In this document: positions 46,158 to 55,763 of the stretch, piece after piece
Numbering within the stretch: position 1 is the stretch's first letter
Layout of the letters: each line of letters begins with the position of its first letter
Origin: Agrobacterium arsenijevicii
GTDB taxonomy: Bacteria > Pseudomonadota > Alphaproteobacteria > Rhizobiales > Rhizobiaceae
NCBI GenBank assembly: GCA_000949895.1
Contig: JWIT01000004.1
Coordinates: 292,012 to 356,011, forward strand
Direction: 5' to 3'
Length of the DNA: 64,000 nt
The notes under the pieces: model-generated
What the model saw: the letters and a program-made list of their open reading frames with translations, nothing else
What the model was told of the DNA's origin: nothing
The model's database searches: none
Program-made: the position numbers and the translations under genes

Positions 46158-47470
46158 GCGACGACCTCTTCGCCCCGCAAGTGCCCGTGGAGGTCGCCAA
46201 CCGGCGGCCTCTAGCCGATCGCCTGCGTCCGAAGACGCTGGCTGAGGTGAGCGGGCAGCCGCATCTGACGGGCGAAGAGGGCGTTTTGCGCCGCATGATC
46301 GACAGCGGTTCGCTCGGATCGATGATCTTCTGGGGACCGCCCGGTACTGGCAAGACCACGGTTGCCCGGCTGCTTTCCGGCGAAGCGGGGCTGGCTTTCG
46401 AGCAGATCTCGGCGATCTTTTCCGGCGTCGCCGATCTCAAGAAGGTTTTTGAGGCGGCGCGGACACGGCGGATGAACGGTCGGCAAACGCTGCTTTTCGT
46501 CGACGAGATCCACCGTTTCAACCGTGCCCAGCAGGACAGCTTCCTGCCCGTCATGGAAGACGGCACCATCATTCTGGTGGGCGCGACCACTGAAAATCCG
46601 TCGTTTGAACTCAACGCCGCTCTTTTGTCGCGCGCGCGTGTCCTGACTTTTGGTTCGCATGACGAGGACAGTCTGAGCGAGCTTCTGAAGCGCGCCGAGG
46701 AGGCGGAGGGCAAGCCCCTGCCGCTGACCGAAGAGGCGCGTGCCAGCCTGATCCGTATGGCCGATGGCGATGGCCGTGCCGTGTTGACGCTTGCCGAAGA
46801 GGTCTGGCGTGCGGCAAGGAAGGACGAGACTTTCGACACCGAAGGGCTGACGCGCATCGTGCAGCGGCGGGCGCCGGTCTACGACAAGAGCCAGGACGGC
46901 CACTACAATCTCATCTCCGCGCTGCATAAATCGGTGCGCGGCTCGGACCCGGACGCAGCACTCTATTATCTCTGCCGCATGTTCGATGCCGGTGAAGACC
47001 CGCTCTATATCGGCCGGCGGCTGGTGCGTATGGCGGTGGAGGATATCGGCCTTGCCGATCCGCAGGCGCTTGCCGTCTGCAATGCCGCCAAGGACGCCTA
47101 TGACTATCTCGGTTCACCGGAAGGTGAACTGGCGCTGGCGCAGGCCTGCGTTTATCTCGCCACCGCACCGAAATCCAATGCCGTCTATAACGCCTTCAAA
47201 TCGGCGATGCGGGCAGCCAAGGAAAACGGCTCGCTGGTGCCGCCGAAACACATCCTCAATGCGCCGACCAAGCTGATGAAGGGCGAGGGCTACGGCGACG
47301 GTTACCGTTACGACCACGACGAACCGGATGCCTTTTCAGGGCAGGACTATTTCCCGGAAAAAATGGGACGCACGACGTTTTACGATCCGCCGGACAGGGG
47401 TTTCGAGCGGGAAATCCGCAAGCGTCTCGACTGGTGGGCAAAGCTGCGCCGGGAGCGGGGATCGCGTTAA
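46154..47470 (+). CDS. rarA: Replication-associated recombination protein A (AAA+ ATPase)
   Basis: A 438-residue clamp-loader-like ATPase (also called MgsA) that acts at stalled replication forks. Walker A GPPGTGKTT starts at residue 61, Walker B is LLFVDEIHRFNRAQQDSFLP, and sensor 1 is LVGATTENPSFELNAALLSR. The C-terminal tetramerisation region has SVRGSDPDAALYYLCRM and GEDPLYIGRRLVRMAVEDIG. It is translationally coupled to the protease gene (ATGA overlap), an arrangement common in rhizobia to my knowledge. Confidence 0.95.
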   Translation: MSDDLFAPQVPVEVANRRPLADRLRPKTLAEVSGQPHLTGEEGVLRRMIDSGSLGSMIFWGPPGTGKTTVARLLSGEAGLAFEQISAIFSGVADLKKVFEAARTRRMNGRQTLLFVDEIHRFNRAQQDSFLPVMEDGTIILVGATTENPSFELNAALLSRARVLTFGSHDEDSLSELLKRAEEAEGKPLPLTEEARASLIRMADGDGRAVLTLAEEVWRAARKDETFDTEGLTRIVQRRAPVYDKSQDGHYNLISALHKSVRGSDPDAALYYLCRMFDAGEDPLYIGRRLVRMAVEDIGLADPQALAVCNAAKDAYDYLGSPEGELALAQACVYLATAPKSNAVYNAFKSAMRAAKENGSLVPPKHILNAPTKLMKGEGYGDGYRYDHDEPDAFSGQDYFPEKMGRTTFYDPPDRGFEREIRKRLDWWAKLRRERGSR

Positions 47471-47550
47471 GCCGCACTCCTCACAAAATGAATCATGTGC
47501 CTGGCAAAAAGAATCGTAAAGCCGCGCTATCTCTTTGTTTATTAAAGAAA

Positions 47551-47865
47551 TCAGGATGCCTTGCGATGCGGGGCTGCCTGCGTCTGCGCCGGCAGCATCT
47601 TGACCGACGATTCAGCGAGGCCGTTATGGCCTTCGGCGTCGATCACCAGATGCCAGTGCAATGTTTCGGGAATGCTGAGGCGGATCGGCGATTTCTTCGC
47701 GACGCCGCCGAGATATTTGAAGTCCAGCAACTCGGTGAAACGCTGGAAATTCGCCGCTGTCATCAGCCGCACATTGTTGACGGCCGACAGGGATACTTCA
47801 ATGGTCGTCCCAGCCCGCAATTCCTTCAGGTCATAATGCGTAAAGCGGAAATTCGGCCGGGCCAT
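47551..47865 (-). CDS. DUF1883 family protein
   Basis: A 104-residue soluble protein that fits the DUF1883 family: FTHYDLKELRAGTTIEVSLS near the N-terminus, NNVRLMTAANFQRFTEL in the middle, and LHWHLVIDAEGHNGLAESSV at the C-terminus. The repeated aromatic/His pattern is characteristic; no function is established that I know of. It is convergent with rarA and divergent from the chemoreceptor gene. Confidence 0.75.
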   Translation of the reverse strand: MARPNFRFTHYDLKELRAGTTIEVSLSAVNNVRLMTAANFQRFTELLDFKYLGGVAKKSPIRLSIPETLHWHLVIDAEGHNGLAESSVKMLPAQTQAAPHRKAS

Positions 47866-48117
47866 CGTACACCTCCAGGCAGCTCTGTTTTGGCAAAAGA
47901 GGATAGGGCGGCAGGGTTAACGAGCTCTTTAAAATCGGGGAATCTTTGCCAAATTCCGGCCTGTTACGTCGGTTTCGAACAGTGGCGGGGAGTATTACGG
48001 ACCTTCGGCCGCAGGCACTGGAATAATACCAACGTATAATATGTGCATTTAATAATAATAAATTTCTGCCCTTTAACATCCGCGGCTGGAAGTGCCGTCA
48101 ACGGCATTGGGGGGAAT

Positions 48118-49932
48118 ATGAAAAACGTCACGATATCTATGCGCCTTTATGCGCTCGTCGCATTGTTTCTGGCAACTTTGATCGCAGCCCTGACATTCAG
48201 CCTGTTCGAAAGCTACCGCAAAATGGAGCACGAGCGGAAAGCGGGCCTTGCGGCGATGAACGAAACCGCCATCGCCATTCTCGAGCAATATTATCGCCTG
48301 GAACAGAGCGGCAGCCTGAGCCGGGAGGCGGCGCAGCAGCAGGCCAAGGTGACGATCGCGGCTATGCGTTATGGCAATGGCAGCGGCTATTTCTGGATCA
48401 ACGACATGCATCCGACAATGGTGATGCATCCGATCAAACCTGAAATGAACGGCACCGACCTCACCGCCAACAAGGACCCGAACGGCAAGGCGCTGTTCGT
48501 CGAATTCGTCAACACCGTCAAGGCTGGCGGCAAGGGCTTCGTTGATTATTACTGGCCGAAACCCGGCGCGCCCGAGCCGGTGGAGAAATTCTCCCATGTG
48601 GCCGGTTTCGCGCCCTGGGGCTGGATTGTCGGCACCGGTGTTTATGTCGACGATCTCAAGGCCGCGTTCCGGAGCGAGGCCTATTTTTATGTCGGTCTTT
48701 GCGGTTTGTCCGCGCTTCTGATCATCGGCGTCGCTGCTGCTGTCGTGCGCAGCGTGACGCGGCCGATCGATCTTATCCGGCAGAGCATGAAGCGGATCGC
48801 GGAGGGTGACGGCGAGGCCGAAATTCAATTCGCCGACCGTCGCAACGAAATCGGCGCGATTGCCAAGACCTTGCTGGTGCTACGTGACAGCGTCAATGAG
48901 CGCAGCGCCTTGCAGGCCCGCGAGGCGGGACAACAGCGGGCGCTGGAGGAGGCGCGACAGGGCAATGAGATGGCCCTGCGCTCCGCATCCGAGCGTCAGG
49001 CTCATGCCATGAACCAGCTTGGCAATTCGCTTGAGGCGCTCGCCAACGGCGATCTGACCGTCGAGCTTGCCGATATCGGCGCGGAATATGAAAAACTGCG
49101 CATGGATTTCAACCGGGCTGTTGGTGCTCTGCATGGGGCGATCGAGGCCATCGCCAGAACCGGCGATGTCGTCAATGACAGCGCTTCTGACATCAGCGGT
49201 GCGACCGGCAATCTTTCACGCCGGACCGAACAGCAGGCGGCGGCGCTGGAGGAGACGGCGGCGGCTCTGGACGAAATCACCGCAACCGTGCGCACCGCTT
49301 CCGAGCGGGCTAACGAAGCGCGGCAGATGGTGCAGGATACGAAAACGAGCGCCGGCCGCTCGGGTGAAATCGTGCGTAATGCCGTCGATGCCATGGGCCG
49401 TATCGAGGAATCGTCCAAACGTATCGGCCAGATCATTTCCGTCATCGACGAGATCGCTTTCCAGACCAACCTTCTGGCGCTGAATGCCGGTGTGGAAGCG
49501 GCGCGGGCGGGCGAGGCGGGACGCGGGTTTGCGGTGGTAGCGCAGGAGGTTCGCGAATTGGCGCAACGCTCGGCCAATGCGGCCAAGGAGATCAAGACCC
49601 TTATCAATCGGTCCGCAGAAGAAGTCGGTGGCGGCGTCGCACTTGTGCGCTCGACAGGCGATGCGCTGGACGAGATCGTGGCGCTGGTCAACCGCGTTGA
49701 CGGTCACGTCAATTCCATCGCTACGGCGGCGCGGGAACAGGCGACCGGCCTGCAGGAGATCAACACCTCCGTCAATCATATGGACCAGATGACGCAGCAG
49801 AACGCCGCCATGGTGGAAGAAACGACAGCGGCGAGCCAGACGCTCGCCGAAGAAAGCCGCCAGCTGCGCTCGCTGCTTTCCCGTTTCGAACTTGGACATG
49901 ATACGGGACGCGAGATTTCGCGGGCTGCGTGA
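48118..49932 (+). CDS. Methyl-accepting chemotaxis protein with Cache sensor
   Basis: A 604-residue transmembrane chemoreceptor. Span 1 is at about residues 10-30, a periplasmic single Cache domain follows (about 35-185; [20 protein letters not shown] and [11 protein letters not shown]), span 2 is at about 187-207, then HAMP (about 208-260) and the signalling domain with hairpin tip [20 protein letters not shown] and [14 protein letters not shown]. The last residues (GREISRAA) lack a CheR/CheB tethering pentapeptide, so its adaptation would rely on other receptors. The ligand is unknown; single Cache domains often bind small organic acids. ATG 48118 follows GGGGGAAT. Confidence 0.94.
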   Translation: MKNVTISMRLYALVALFLATLIAALTFSLFESYRKMEHERKAGLAAMNETAIAILEQYYRLEQSGSLSREAAQQQAKVTIAAMRYGNGSGYFWINDMHPTMVMHPIKPEMNGTDLTANKDPNGKALFVEFVNTVKAGGKGFVDYYWPKPGAPEPVEKFSHVAGFAPWGWIVGTGVYVDDLKAAFRSEAYFYVGLCGLSALLIIGVAAAVVRSVTRPIDLIRQSMKRIAEGDGEAEIQFADRRNEIGAIAKTLLVLRDSVNERSALQAREAGQQRALEEARQGNEMALRSASERQAHAMNQLGNSLEALANGDLTVELADIGAEYEKLRMDFNRAVGALHGAIEAIARTGDVVNDSASDISGATGNLSRRTEQQAAALEETAAALDEITATVRTASERANEARQMVQDTKTSAGRSGEIVRNAVDAMGRIEESSKRIGQIISVIDEIAFQTNLLALNAGVEAARAGEAGRGFAVVAQEVRELAQRSANAAKEIKTLINRSAEEVGGGVALVRSTGDALDEIVALVNRVDGHVNSIATAAREQATGLQEINTSVNHMDQMTQQNAAMVEETTAASQTLAEESRQLRSLLSRFELGHDTGREISRAA

Positions 49933-49983
49933 TTTTGTCCGTTTTGGGCAGAGTGGAGGGCGCGGTCTTGGATGACTGACAAG

Positions 49984-50086
49984 GTCTCTCCACACTCCAG
50001 GTCATCCTCGGGCTTGACCCGAGGATCCATTCCTCGCGTGGCTGTAGATCCTCGGGTCAAGCCCGAGGATGACGGAGGAGAGGTTT
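49984..50086. repeat. Palindromic intergenic repeat, copy B
   Basis: GTCATCCTCGGGCTTGACCC is followed 25-30 nt later by its inverse, CTCGGGTCAAGCCCGAGGAT, with further matching CTCTCC/GGAGAG ends. It is the most perfect of the three copies and could form one long hairpin in RNA. Confidence 0.85.
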
Positions 50087-50286
50087 GAGTGCCGGCTGAC
50101 TGAAGAGAGGTTTCAGCGTTTTCGTCATCGCCTTCGGGGTGATTGCGGTCGAGCCTTCTCCATTTCCCGCGTCACGAAACAGGCCGTTCGTTATTTCTCG
50201 TAACCAATAAGGATTCGTTTACCCCGTTTCTTTAAAATTTGCCTGTATTGCCGCGGGTAGCGGCCGCTGAAGGTACAGGTTCTCGT
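50087..50286. other. Upstream region of the extensin-like gene
   Basis: About 200 nt between repeat copy B and the next ATG. No gene and no clear promoter are seen. Confidence 0.4.
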
Positions 50287-51555
50287 ATGGCGTATGTTTC
50301 CCTTCCGCGTCGTCTTGTGACGTTGCTGATGATTTCCACGGTCATGGTGTCGTGTTCGGCGGAGGGCCTCGTGCCACCGGCGGAGGTCGATGGCACGGCG
50401 CGTGTCAGCTCAATCCGGTCGTCGCGGCAGCAGGGTTACAGCGCACCATCAGGCGCGATCCATCAGGCCGAGCGGGCCGGGCAGGTTGCCGATTATCCCG
50501 CAGCCGTATCGCAACCGATGCCGGAGGTCTACGCCTCGCAGGATCCGCTGCTACAGTCGCCGCAGGGAGCTCAGGGCTATTCCACACTCGATGGCCAGCA
50601 TCAGGCCCGCATGGCGGCGAGTGGCCACAGCATGGTCTCTCCCAGCACGCCCAACCAGCAGGTTACCTCCAGCCAGATCGCCGAAGGCGAGGGCGGGGTG
50701 AACATGGATTCCATGCTGGGCGTGGAGCCGGTTCGCGGGCTTGCGGAAGAGCAGGATGCCGACATCGCCGAAGGTGCTTCCACCCAGCCGGTAGTGGACG
50801 GTATCGGCACCGACAATCCGGTGGCCGTTTCTCCGCCGCGCCGCCAGCAAAGCACGGGTCAATCGCGGTTGATACCGCCGCCGCCCGCCGGTTCGTCCTC
50901 CCGCCGCCAGCCGGTGCAAGAGGTCGCCATGCTGATGCCTGATGATCCGATGGCGCGTGGTGGACAGCAAAGCAACCGGTCGGCCATGCCGCCCGGCATC
51001 ATGCCACCTTCGGAAGTGGCCTGCCGCTCCGAACTGCGTCGCCTCGGCGTTGCTTTCCGCGATGTCGCGCGCATTGCCGATGGCCCGACCTGCGGTATCG
51101 ATTATCCGATCGAACTCAGTGGTCTCGCCAGTGGTGTTGCCATCCGGCCGTCGGTGAAGCTCAATTGCCAGGTCACACTTGCCTTTGCCAAATGGGTGAA
51201 GTTCGAACTCGTGCCATCCTCGCGCTTCCGTTATCTGTCGGGCGTCGGGCGCATCACGCCGATGGGCGGTTATTCCTGCCGCAAGATGAATTCGCGCTCC
51301 AGCAACCCATGGTCCGAACATGCGCGCGGCAACGCCATCGATATCGGCACCATCACTCTGAACAACGGCAAGGAAATCGACGTTCGCAGCAAAAGCTTCT
51401 TCGCCTTCCGCGAAAAGGCGCTGCTGAAAGCGGTCAGATCGGATAGCTGCAAATATTTCTCGACCGTTCTCGGGCCGGGCAGCGATCCCAATCACTGGAA
51501 CCATTTCCACTTCGATCTGCGCACCCGAAAGTCCGGTTACAGGCATTGTGATTAA
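50287..51555 (+). CDS. Extensin-like lipoprotein with a LAS-peptidase-like C-terminal domain
   Basis: A 422-residue lipoprotein: the signal ends in a lipobox (MISTVMVSCS, lipidated Cys at about residue 23). Residues 30-240 are low-complexity, rich in Gln/Ser/Pro. The C-terminal 180 residues match the extensin-like domain family: CRSELRRLGVAFRDVARIAD, SEHARGNAIDIGTITLNNGK and NHWNHFHFDL. The H-x(6)-D plus HXH pattern is that of zinc D,D-peptidases of the LAS type, so a role in cell-wall remodelling is likely but unproven. The ATG at 50287 gives the signal; an open frame from 50239 adds 16 residues. Confidence 0.8.
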   Translation: MAYVSLPRRLVTLLMISTVMVSCSAEGLVPPAEVDGTARVSSIRSSRQQGYSAPSGAIHQAERAGQVADYPAAVSQPMPEVYASQDPLLQSPQGAQGYSTLDGQHQARMAASGHSMVSPSTPNQQVTSSQIAEGEGGVNMDSMLGVEPVRGLAEEQDADIAEGASTQPVVDGIGTDNPVAVSPPRRQQSTGQSRLIPPPPAGSSSRRQPVQEVAMLMPDDPMARGGQQSNRSAMPPGIMPPSEVACRSELRRLGVAFRDVARIADGPTCGIDYPIELSGLASGVAIRPSVKLNCQVTLAFAKWVKFELVPSSRFRYLSGVGRITPMGGYSCRKMNSRSSNPWSEHARGNAIDIGTITLNNGKEIDVRSKSFFAFREKALLKAVRSDSCKYFSTVLGPGSDPNHWNHFHFDLRTRKSGYRHCD

Positions 51556-51610
51556 ATCGTACTGGCAGAGTGGATTTGAGGGTTGCCGAGGTTGATGACG
51601 AAGTTTGAAA

Positions 51611-51723
51611 ACCTCTCCTCCGTCATGCTCGGGCCTGTCCCGGGCATCTGTAACCTATCGTTTTTATGAGACGTTGGCAGATCCTCGGGTCGGGCCCGAG
51701 GATGACGTCGAGTACGGAGGTGA
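51611..51723. repeat. Palindromic intergenic repeat, copy C
   Basis: Starts ACCTCTCCTCCGTCATGCTC and ends with CGAGGATGACGTCGAGTACG plus GAGGTGAGG, with a CCCGGGCAT-type inner palindrome. It is closest to copy A in its left half. Together with copies A and B it defines a dispersed element of about 105-115 nt. Confidence 0.8.
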
Positions 51724-51772
51724 GGGACGCCTGCAAGGGAAACTCAGCCTGTCGGGTCGCGTGTTGCTGCCC

Positions 51773-51798
51773 AAAAAAAGACCGGCCCTAAGGCCGGT
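51773..51798 (-). terminator. Minus-strand terminator with no gene feeding it
   Basis: Read on the minus strand: ACCGGCC, loop TTAG, GGCCGGT, then C and seven T. It is a textbook Rho-independent terminator, but the nearest upstream minus-strand gene is beyond 54692. It may end an unannotated small RNA starting in 51800-52000. Confidence 0.75.
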
Positions 51799-52003
51799 TG
51801 AAGAAGACTGCCATATCGGGGGATATCGGCGTCTTTGCAAGGGCATGCAATGGGATACGATCCCATAAACGGTCCATCCGGTGCGGATATCCGGCAAAAA
51901 ACATCGCGCCGTACTGACCTGCGGCCAACATGGCTTGCCGCCCGTCTCTGATACGCTATGAGCGTCACATGTATGTGACAACGGCCCGCAGGAGTCCGCA
52001 TTC
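51799..52003 (-). ncRNA. Candidate small RNA or antisense transcript (unproven)
   Basis: About 205 nt upstream of the orphan minus-strand terminator. It contains a small perfect hairpin (51851-51865) and no good reading frame. A weak minus-strand promoter, TTGTCA with 17 nt to TAGCGT, lies at about 51951-51980. Support is from the terminator only. Confidence 0.3.
51964..51979. promoter_or_regulatory. 16-bp palindrome upstream of the TSUP gene
   Basis: GTCACATGTATGTGAC, a perfect dyad with 7-nt arms 24 nt upstream of the exporter ATG. Position and symmetry suggest an operator for a dimeric regulator, which cannot be named from sequence. Confidence 0.45.
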
Positions 52004-52825
52004 ATGCCCCCTGTTTCAGAGCTAATCGTCTTTGCCGCGGCGCTTGCGGCAGCGGGCGTCATCGCCGGTCTTCTGGCGGGACTGTTCGGCATTGGCGGCG
52101 GCGCGGTTCTGGTGCCCGTCTTCTACCATGTCTTCGGGCTTCTGGATGTGCCGGAGGCGGTGCGCATGCATCTTTCACTCGGCACATCGCTTGCCATCAT
52201 CGTGCCGACCTCCATCCGTTCGTTCCTGACGCATCGCCAGAAAGGCGCCGTCGATATCGACCTTCTGAAGGGCTGGATTGTCGCCGTGCCGCTCGGCACC
52301 ATCCTCGCATCGGTGGTAGCCGCCCATGCTTCCAGCGTCGCGCTGCGGTTGATCTTCGCCTGCATCGCGCTTGCGCTCGCCTTCCGGATGATCGTCAACC
52401 GGGCGAGCTGGCATCTCGGTTCTGACCTGCCGAAAAATCCCGCCCGCTTTCTGGTGGGCACCGGCATCGGGCTTCTGTCCGGCCTGATGGGTGTGGGTGG
52501 CGGGGTGATGAACAATACCTTCATGACGCTTTACGGACGCACCATCCATCAGGCGGTTGCCACATCCTCCGGCGTCGGGGTGCTGATTTCGCTGCCGGGT
52601 CTCCTGGGCTACATCTGGGCCGGCTGGGGCGATGCGGGCCTGCCGCCGTTTTCAACCGGTTTCATCAACTGGGTTGCCGTGGTGTTGCTCATCCCCATCA
52701 CGCTTGTCGTCGCGCCCTATGGTGCGCGGCTGGCGCATGCGCTCAGCAAGAAGCAGCTGGAGCGGGCCTTCGGGGTGTTTCTGGCCTTCGTGGCAGCGCA
52801 GTTCTTCTACAGCGTCTACGGCTGA
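52004..52825 (+). CDS. TauE/SafE (TSUP) family membrane exporter
   Basis: A 273-residue membrane protein with about eight spans in two homologous halves. The repeated motifs [20 protein letters not shown] (first half) and [20 protein letters not shown] (second half) are the TSUP signature. Family members move sulfite, sulfoacetate or other small organic anions across the inner membrane; the substrate here is unknown. The ATG follows AGGAGTCC. A palindromic operator candidate lies just upstream. Confidence 0.9.
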   Translation: MPPVSELIVFAAALAAAGVIAGLLAGLFGIGGGAVLVPVFYHVFGLLDVPEAVRMHLSLGTSLAIIVPTSIRSFLTHRQKGAVDIDLLKGWIVAVPLGTILASVVAAHASSVALRLIFACIALALAFRMIVNRASWHLGSDLPKNPARFLVGTGIGLLSGLMGVGGGVMNNTFMTLYGRTIHQAVATSSGVGVLISLPGLLGYIWAGWGDAGLPPFSTGFINWVAVVLLIPITLVVAPYGARLAHALSKKQLERAFGVFLAFVAAQFFYSVYG

Positions 52826-52931
52826 TTTTCCCTATTCGCGGAACACAGTGTTCAGGCCATCCGGACTGGCATTTGCGTGCCCCACGGCCTATATGGCGTG
52901 CATCTCTGTCGGTTTTTTCGAAAGTTTTGCC

Positions 52932-53854
<923 letters not shown>

Positions 53855-53858
<4 letters not shown>

Positions 53859-54616
53859 ATTTCGAAGCCATCAAATCCATCTACCTGTTTGAAATGGCAC
53901 GCACGCGCCGCACCCTGTTGCAGAGCGTCGTTTCGCCGGTCATTTCCACCTCGCTTTATTTCATCGTGTTCGGAACCGCGATTGGTTCGCGGATTCAGGA
54001 GGTTGGCGGAGTTTCCTACGGTGCGTTCATAACGCCCGGCCTCATCATGCTGACGCTTCTGACTCAATGTATCGCCAACGGTTCCTTTGGTATCTATTTC
54101 CCGAAATTCACCGGAACGGTCTACGAGATATTGTCCGCGCCGGTGGCCACGACGGAAATTGTCGCTGGCTATGTCGGGGCGGCGGCGACCAAGGGCCTGA
54201 TGATTGGCGTGATCATCCTGATAACGGCCACCTTCTTCGTGGATATCACCATCGCCCATCCGTTCATGATGGTGCTGTTCTTCGTGCTGACGGCGGTAAG
54301 CTTCAGCCTGTTCGGCTTCATCATCGGCATCTGGGCGACGAATTTCGAGCAGTTGAACGTCATCCCCATGCTGGTGATACCGCCTTTGACCTTCCTCGGT
54401 GGCAGCTTCTATTCCATCGATATGCTGCCGCCCTTCTGGCAGGCGGTCAGCCATTTCAATCCGGTGCTCTACCTTATCAGCGGTTTCCGCTGGAGCTTCT
54501 ACGAGATCGCCGACGTCAATCCCCTCATCAGCCTGGCGATGATCACGCTGTTCCTCGCAATCTGCCTTGGCGTCGTCAGCTGGATGTTCAAGACCGGCTA
54601 CCGGCTGCGCAACTGA
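53855..54616 (+). CDS. ABC-2 type transporter permease
   Basis: A 253-residue membrane protein with six hydrophobic spans, matching the ABC-2 permease family: [20 protein letters not shown] in span 1 and the conserved loop [20 protein letters not shown] near the C-terminus. With the upstream ATPase it forms an exporter, acting as a dimer of both subunits. The 4-nt overlap fixes the pairing. A terminator follows. Confidence 0.93.
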
Positions 54617-54640
54617 CGGGCAGGATTTGCCGCGAATGTG

Positions 54641-54666
54641 ACGCCCGGTTTGCACCGGGCGTTTTC
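54641..54666 (+). terminator. Terminator after the ABC exporter genes
   Basis: A perfect 9-bp stem (ACGCCCGGT/ACCGGGCGT), loop TTGC, then TTTTC. It closes the two-gene operon. Confidence 0.8.
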
Positions 54667-54691
54667 GTATTCGGATAGCAAGACGTGCAGA

Positions 54692-55333
54692 TCAGGCGAC
54701 CTGCTTTTGCGCCACTTCCTCCACAACCTCGCCCTTCAGATAGGAGACGAGGTCCTTGATCGTCACGACGAGCAGGCCGTGGCGTTCGGCGAAGACTTTC
54801 AGCTGCGGCAGGCGGGCCATGGTGCCGTCGTCATTGGCGATCTCGCAGATGGTGCCGGAGGGGAACTTCCCGGCAAGACGGCATAGATCAACGGCCGCTT
54901 CGGTGTGGCCGGTGCGGCCGAGCACGCCTTCAGGATTGGCACGCAGTGGGAAGATATGTCCGGGCCGGGCGAAGTCTTCCGGACGCGAGCCTTCCGACAC
55001 CAGTGCACGCACGGTATTTGCCCGGTCCGCCGCCGAAATGCCTGTCGTGGTGCCGGGAATATAGTCCACCGACACGGTGAAGGCCGTCTTGAGGGATTCG
55101 GTATTGCGCGACACCATCAGCGGAATGTCGAGCGCATCGAGACGCTCGCCGGGCATGGCGACGCAGATCAGCCCGCGTGCATGGTTCATCATGAAGGCGA
55201 TCTGCTGCGGGGTGATGCTGTCTGAAGCGGCGATGATATCGCCTTCGTTTTCGCGGTCTTCGTCGTCAACGACAATCACCATCTCGCCACGGGATATGGC
55301 GTCGATCGCGTCTTCAATTTTAGCAATGGTCAT
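54692..55333 (-). CDS. ribB: 3,4-dihydroxy-2-butanone-4-phosphate synthase
   Basis: A 213-residue monofunctional RibB, which converts ribulose 5-phosphate to the four-carbon precursor of riboflavin. The acidic metal-binding loop DDEDRENEGDIIAASD is at about residues 23-38, and HIFPLRANPEGVLGRTGHTE carries further catalytic residues. No GTP cyclohydrolase II domain is fused. An FMN riboswitch lies upstream, so expression falls when FMN is plentiful. Confidence 0.96.
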   Translation of the reverse strand: MTIAKIEDAIDAISRGEMVIVVDDEDRENEGDIIAASDSITPQQIAFMMNHARGLICVAMPGERLDALDIPLMVSRNTESLKTAFTVSVDYIPGTTTGISAADRANTVRALVSEGSRPEDFARPGHIFPLRANPEGVLGRTGHTEAAVDLCRLAGKFPSGTICEIANDDGTMARLPQLKVFAERHGLLVVTIKDLVSYLKGEVVEEVAQKQVA

Positions 55334-55357
55334 TTTCTTTCTGGCCTTTCAAGGGTT

Positions 55358-55444
55358 ATGCCGTTTTGCGGCATTTTCGCGCTTCAAGAAGCGCCAAATA
55401 TCCCTTGGGCGAACAATGCAATGCGAGGCCCGCTGCGTGCGGGC
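55358..55444 (-). promoter_or_regulatory. Likely riboswitch expression platform of ribB
   Basis: Between the aptamer and ribB lie three hairpins: 55428-55444 (GCCCGC arms), 55379-55394 (a perfect GCGCTTC-type palindrome) and 55358-55374 (ATGCCG arms). None has a long U run, which suggests control of translation start rather than termination. Confidence 0.4.
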
Positions 55445-55453
55445 GCCTTATGC

Positions 55454-55599
55454 CTTGTCCTCTTCCATCCGGACTATACCGTCGGCTCCGGCCTCTCACC
55501 GGATCTGCTGACCTTCCGGCTTTGGAGACCGGAAGCGCTCGCGGGCTCCGGGAAAATCCCGATACCGCCGGTGGGGAATTGCACCCCGCCCTGAGAACA
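55454..55599 (-). promoter_or_regulatory. FMN riboswitch (RFN element)
   Basis: Read on the minus strand, the conserved blocks occur in order: TTCTCAGGGCGGGGTG, ATTCCCCACCGGCGGT, GAGCCCGCGAGCG, GTCAGCAGATCCGGTGAGAG, CCGGAGCCGACGGT and ATAGTCCGGATGGAAGAGGA. These are the core of the FMN-binding aptamer. The optional variable stem (CTTCCGG/CCGGAAG) is also present. It lies about 120 nt upstream of ribB. Confidence 0.96.
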
Positions 55600-55763
55600 T
55601 CGCCAACATAAATTATCAAACGGGAAGGAAGCAAGCGGCAATGGGTTTGTCATTGCCGGTGCACGCGAAATGAATATCCCGATTGCGTTCGAAACGGGGT
55701 ATTTCCGTTCCGGGACCAATGGCTGGCCCGGACACCGGAGAATGATCTTCAAATGGCTGAGGT

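Noticed and set aside
41883-51723. Insertion sequence or integron interpretation of the three palindromic repeats
   Set aside because: No transposase or integrase is present, the copies are only about 110 nt long and have no target-site duplication that I can see. A REP/RIME-like intergenic repeat fits better.
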